Of a DNA stretch of 9,108 bases, positions 6,905 through 9,108 are shown piece by piece. The stretch spans positions 1 through 9,108 of the forward strand of contig CANCXY010000135.1 of assembly GCA_947381875.1 (NCBI GenBank), given 5' to 3'. The translations under genes were made by a program, and so were the position numbers. Under the pieces are notes generated by a model. The model was given only the letters and a program-made list of their open reading frames with translations. It made no database searches and was not told the DNA's origin. This DNA is from an uncultured Clostridia bacterium (GTDB taxonomy: Bacteria > Bacillota > Clostridia > Oscillospirales > Ruminococcaceae). How positions within the stretch are numbered: the first letter of the stretch is position 1; each line of letters opens with the position of its first letter.

Positions 6905-6937
6905 CTGATTCTCCCCGCCGGAGGCGGGGAGAATCAG
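6905..6937. other. Perfect 15-bp hairpin after the DUF815 gene
   Basis: CTGATTCTCCCCGCC (6905-6919) pairs without mismatch with 6923-6937 around the loop GGA. It starts 28 bases after the DUF815 stop. It is very stable and well placed to end that transcript, but the bases after it are AAAAATTGATTT, not a U-run. It may therefore work only partly as a terminator, protect an mRNA end, or act with a factor. The next gene starts 59 bases later. Confidence 0.7.
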
Positions 6938-6996
6938 AAAAATTGATTTCTACTGCCCGAAGGTCAGGGCACAGAATGGAGAATAGGAGGCCCGCT

Positions 6997-7998
6997 TTGA
7001 AATTTTTTGTATCCATGGGCGACTGCCCGGCCCGCCAGGACTTTTTCTCCCCCCGCGTCATGGCGGAACTGCCCCAATACGGCGATTTTGTATTCAACCC
7101 CGCACCCACCGTATCCATGACAAAAGAAGCGCTGATGGAGCAGATCGGCGGCGCTGACGTACTTATCACGGGCTGGGACGCTCCGCGTGTGGATGCCGAT
7201 ATCCTGCGCGCCGCGCCGAACCTGAAACTGCATCTGCACACGGGAGGCTCTGTCGCAAGCTACGTCAGCAAGGAGGAATACGACCGCGGCGTGCGGGTAT
7301 TGAGCGGGAACGACCTGTTCGCGCAGAGCGTCGCCGAGGGCTGCATCTGCTATATGCTTGACGCACTGCGCCGGGTGGACGTTTACCGCCAGACCCTACG
7401 CGGGGGTGGATGGTTCCCCCAACCCCACCAGACGCGCGGGCTGATCGGCAAAAAGGTGGGGCTTGTCAGCTACGGCGCGATTGCGGGCTATCTGGCGCGG
7501 CTTCTGCGCGGGTTTGACGTGGAGCTGTTCATTGCCTCCCGCACCATCTCTGGCAAAGAATTGGAAAGCCTCGGCGCAAAGCGGGCCAGTATCGCGGAAA
7601 TCTTTGCGTCATGTGATATCGTCTCGCTGCATACAGCGCTGAACGACAACACGCGCGGCATGATTACACGGGAACTGCTGCACAGCATCCGCGACGGCGC
7701 GCTCTTTGTGAACACAGCGCGCGCCGGGCTGGTGGACGAACAGTCGCTGTACGACGAGTTGGGCACCGGGCGCTTCACGGCGGTGCTGGACGTGTACCAC
7801 ACCGAGCCACTGCCAATGGACAGCCCCCTGCGCGCCATGCCCAACGTGCTGATGATGCCCCATGTCGCCGGCCCGACGACTGATTTGCGCGAGGAAATCA
7901 CGCTGCGCCTGCTCAAAGACGTGCGCGCCTGGCAGGAGGGGCAGCCCATGCGGTGCGAGATACCGTATGAGTATGCGGTGCGGATGACGATTTATTGA
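6997..7998 (+). CDS. D-isomer-specific 2-hydroxyacid dehydrogenase
   Basis: An NAD(P)-dependent oxidoreductase that interconverts a 2-hydroxyacid and a 2-oxoacid; the substrate cannot be assigned. I choose the TTG at 6997-6999 because AGGAGG (6985-6990) lies six bases before it. This gives 333 residues starting MKFFVSMGDC. The longer frame from a TTG at 6943 lacks a binding site. The catalytic triad is present: R242 (NTARAGLVDE), E270 (YHTEPLP) and H289 (MMPHVAGP). The cofactor-binding Rossmann region is at 153-168. Its glycine motif is SxGxxA (S158, G160, A163) instead of GxGxxG. The Ala is something I have seen in related sequences, but the Ser is less usual. Family members of this kind include phosphoglycerate-dehydrogenase-like enzymes. 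No serine pathway genes are nearby, and an ACT domain is absent, so serA is not claimed. A strong terminator follows 22 bases after the stop. Confidence 0.9.
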   Translation: MKFFVSMGDCPARQDFFSPRVMAELPQYGDFVFNPAPTVSMTKEALMEQIGGADVLITGWDAPRVDADILRAAPNLKLHLHTGGSVASYVSKEEYDRGVRVLSGNDLFAQSVAEGCICYMLDALRRVDVYRQTLRGGGWFPQPHQTRGLIGKKVGLVSYGAIAGYLARLLRGFDVELFIASRTISGKELESLGAKRASIAEIFASCDIVSLHTALNDNTRGMITRELLHSIRDGALFVNTARAGLVDEQSLYDELGTGRFTAVLDVYHTEPLPMDSPLRAMPNVLMMPHVAGPTTDLREEITLRLLKDVRAWQEGQPMRCEIPYEYAVRMTIY

Positions 7999-8019
7999 TG
8001 CTTTCCATATATAAAAACA

Positions 8020-8060
8020 CCGCCGCACAGAAGTCGTTTGCTTCTGGGCGGCGGTTTTAT
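8020..8060. terminator. Bidirectional rho-independent terminator
   Basis: The stem CCGCCGC-A-CAGAAG (8020-8033) pairs with CTTCTG-G-GCGGCGG (8041-8054), with one A/G mismatch and a 7-base loop. On the plus strand TTTTAT follows directly. On the minus strand GTGTTTTTAT follows. It lies between the convergent dehydrogenase and methyltransferase genes and should stop transcription from both sides. Confidence 0.92.
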
Positions 8061-8105
8061 CGCCGGGAGTAATAAAAGCTCTATTTTCATAGAATCCCGC
8101 ATTCA

Positions 8106-8717
8106 TTAAACAACGCGCTTTGCGATAATCCTCTCAAACGCATGTTCATGGTGGATATCTCCGGGGTGTGAATCCTTAAAAGTTCCCTCAAGATGATGAA
8201 CCATTTCCCAATCCTTGTATTTTTCCGGCAATTCCCCTACATCAAAGAGACTGTGTATATAAGGCGCATTGTCCGGCGTTGCAGGCAGGCGATTTATAAA
8301 AATCCCTACAACATTGTAACCGCCAACCCTTGTATGGCTCTGCATCTCCGCAATAAATCGATCCCTTACCTCTTTACAGGGTAAATGCAGCACTCCATGA
8401 GACAAAATCACATCATATTCTTTCTCAAAAGCAAACTTTCCCAAATCGCAGACAAAAAAGTTGACCTGTACCCCCATTTGCCGGGCGATCTCTTTTGCTT
8501 TCGCAATACCATTTTCAGAAACGTCGAAAGCATCCACTGTATTTCCCAGTTTCGCCATAAAGATGGAATTTCTTCCTTCTCCGCATCCAACATCCAGCAC
8601 CTGGGCATTTTGAGGAAAAACATGATAAAATTCGTTTACATCCACAGTGGGCCCTTTGGAAAAAGTAGAAACCGCCATATCGGCATAAAGCTGTTCCCAA
8701 AACGGTTTATCCTGCAT
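8106..8717 (-). CDS. TehB-like class I SAM-dependent methyltransferase
   Basis: A small cytoplasmic methyltransferase using S-adenosylmethionine. The start at 8715-8717 (MQDKPFWEQL) is preferred because AGGGGG lies 9 bases upstream, giving 203 residues. A further ATG at 8742-8744 has no binding site. Motif I, VLDVGCGEGRNS, is at about 40-51. The acidic residue ending strand 2 is in VDAFDVS (about 61-67), CDLGKF is at 90-95 and DVILSHGVLHL at 102-112. The combination GCGEGRNS, the DVILSHGVL strand and MQSHTRVGGYNVVG resembles TehB, which volatilises or detoxifies tellurite in E. coli, and the length is like TehB. Many homologues act on other small molecules, so the substrate is open. Its GC content is lower than in the central genes. 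The HAD phosphatase gene lies upstream on the same strand with a 121-base gap. No clear promoter is seen in the gap. Confidence 0.85.
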   Translation of the reverse strand: MQDKPFWEQLYADMAVSTFSKGPTVDVNEFYHVFPQNAQVLDVGCGEGRNSIFMAKLGNTVDAFDVSENGIAKAKEIARQMGVQVNFFVCDLGKFAFEKEYDVILSHGVLHLPCKEVRDRFIAEMQSHTRVGGYNVVGIFINRLPATPDNAPYIHSLFDVGELPEKYKDWEMVHHLEGTFKDSHPGDIHHEHAFERIIAKRVV

Positions 8718-8838
8718 CTTTATATACCCCCTGCAACCAGCCATTTAAGCGCAATAATCGCTGCAATAGTACATTATTCAAATTCAGCATGTTCTTTGTT
8801 GTTCTTAACTTTTCTAATCAGCCAATTGGGAATGGTCT

Positions 8839-9108
8839 TTATAAAAGATAGTCAATAATTTCTAATGGCGATTCTGCCTGCAAAAAATTATTCTTCCTAC
8901 CAACCGGCTGTTGTGTTCCCTCTTTAAAATACCATACCGCCTGAATTGCTTTCATCCCTAACATTTCCGCCGTTTCCAATTCTCGACTACCGCCATCACC
9001 TACATATAAACATTCTTCCGCATTCACGTGAAGATGTTCCATACACCGATAATAGATTTCTTTATCGGGCTTTGAAATACCTTGTTCAAATGATAAACAA
9101 CTAACATC
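8839..9108 (-). CDS. HAD-superfamily hydrolase, C-terminal part (cut by window edge)
   Basis: The frame is open to the right edge, so only the last 89 residues are seen; the catalytic Asp motif I is outside. Motif III is visible as GISKPDKEIYYRCM, with the conserved lysine, and motif IV as YVGDGGSRELETAEMLGMKA. Both are typical of HAD subfamily IA phosphatases such as phosphoglycolate phosphatase-like enzymes. An internal ATG at 9040-9042 is not the start, because conserved sequence continues upstream of it. Substrate unknown. It is followed by a short AT-rich gap and the TehB-like methyltransferase on the same strand, so the two may be co-transcribed. Confidence 0.88.
   Translation of the reverse strand, partial: DVSCLSFEQGISKPDKEIYYRCMEHLHVNAEECLYVGDGGSRELETAEMLGMKAIQAVWYFKEGTQQPVGRKNNFLQAESPLEIIDYLL

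Noticed and set aside
8745..8838. Promoter between the HAD and methyltransferase genes
   Set aside because: The gap is AT-rich, but no -35/-10 pair with good spacing could be found.

Overview
The window looks like a piece of a GC-rich Clostridia (Oscillospiraceae-type Bacillota) chromosome. The basis is a Firmicutes-type DnaD/DnaC-like primosome pair, consensus sigma-A promoters with extended -10 elements, strong AGGAGG-type ribosome binding sites, TTG and GTG starts, and runs of GC-rich hairpins between genes. The genus is not determined. The central part (about 1960-8000) is GC-rich. The left end (1-1960) is clearly AT-rich, and the right end (8100-9108) is intermediate.

Left end, minus strand: a large AAA+ ATPase gene runs off the window. 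It has an N-terminal beta-rich-looking region, about 100 residues of coiled coil, then a Walker A (GEPGTGKT) and a Walker B (LLDEANLS) of the McrB/dynein-related type. The gene is split into two frames by an apparent one-base deletion near 1430. It lies directly downstream of the dnaD-dnaC operon and looks horizontally acquired. It is the best candidate for a defence-related system here, but the rest of its locus is outside the window.

Centre, minus strand: ilvA (threonine ammonia-lyase with ACT domain) is read from a near-perfect promoter. It is followed by a 140-base array of five hairpins, then by dnaD and dnaC with a 4-base overlap. Centre, plus strand: a divergent near-perfect promoter drives a leader with a hairpin, an unrecognised 56-residue gene and a DUF815-type AAA+ ATPase. 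A hairpin and a D-2-hydroxyacid dehydrogenase gene with a TTG start follow.

Right end, minus strand: a TehB-like SAM methyltransferase converges on the dehydrogenase over a shared bidirectional terminator. Upstream of it is the C-terminal part of a HAD-family phosphatase cut by the window edge. The functional links visible are dnaD with dnaC (helicase loading) and the 56-residue gene with the DUF815 ATPase (same transcript, function unknown). The other genes look like independent housekeeping or accessory units.
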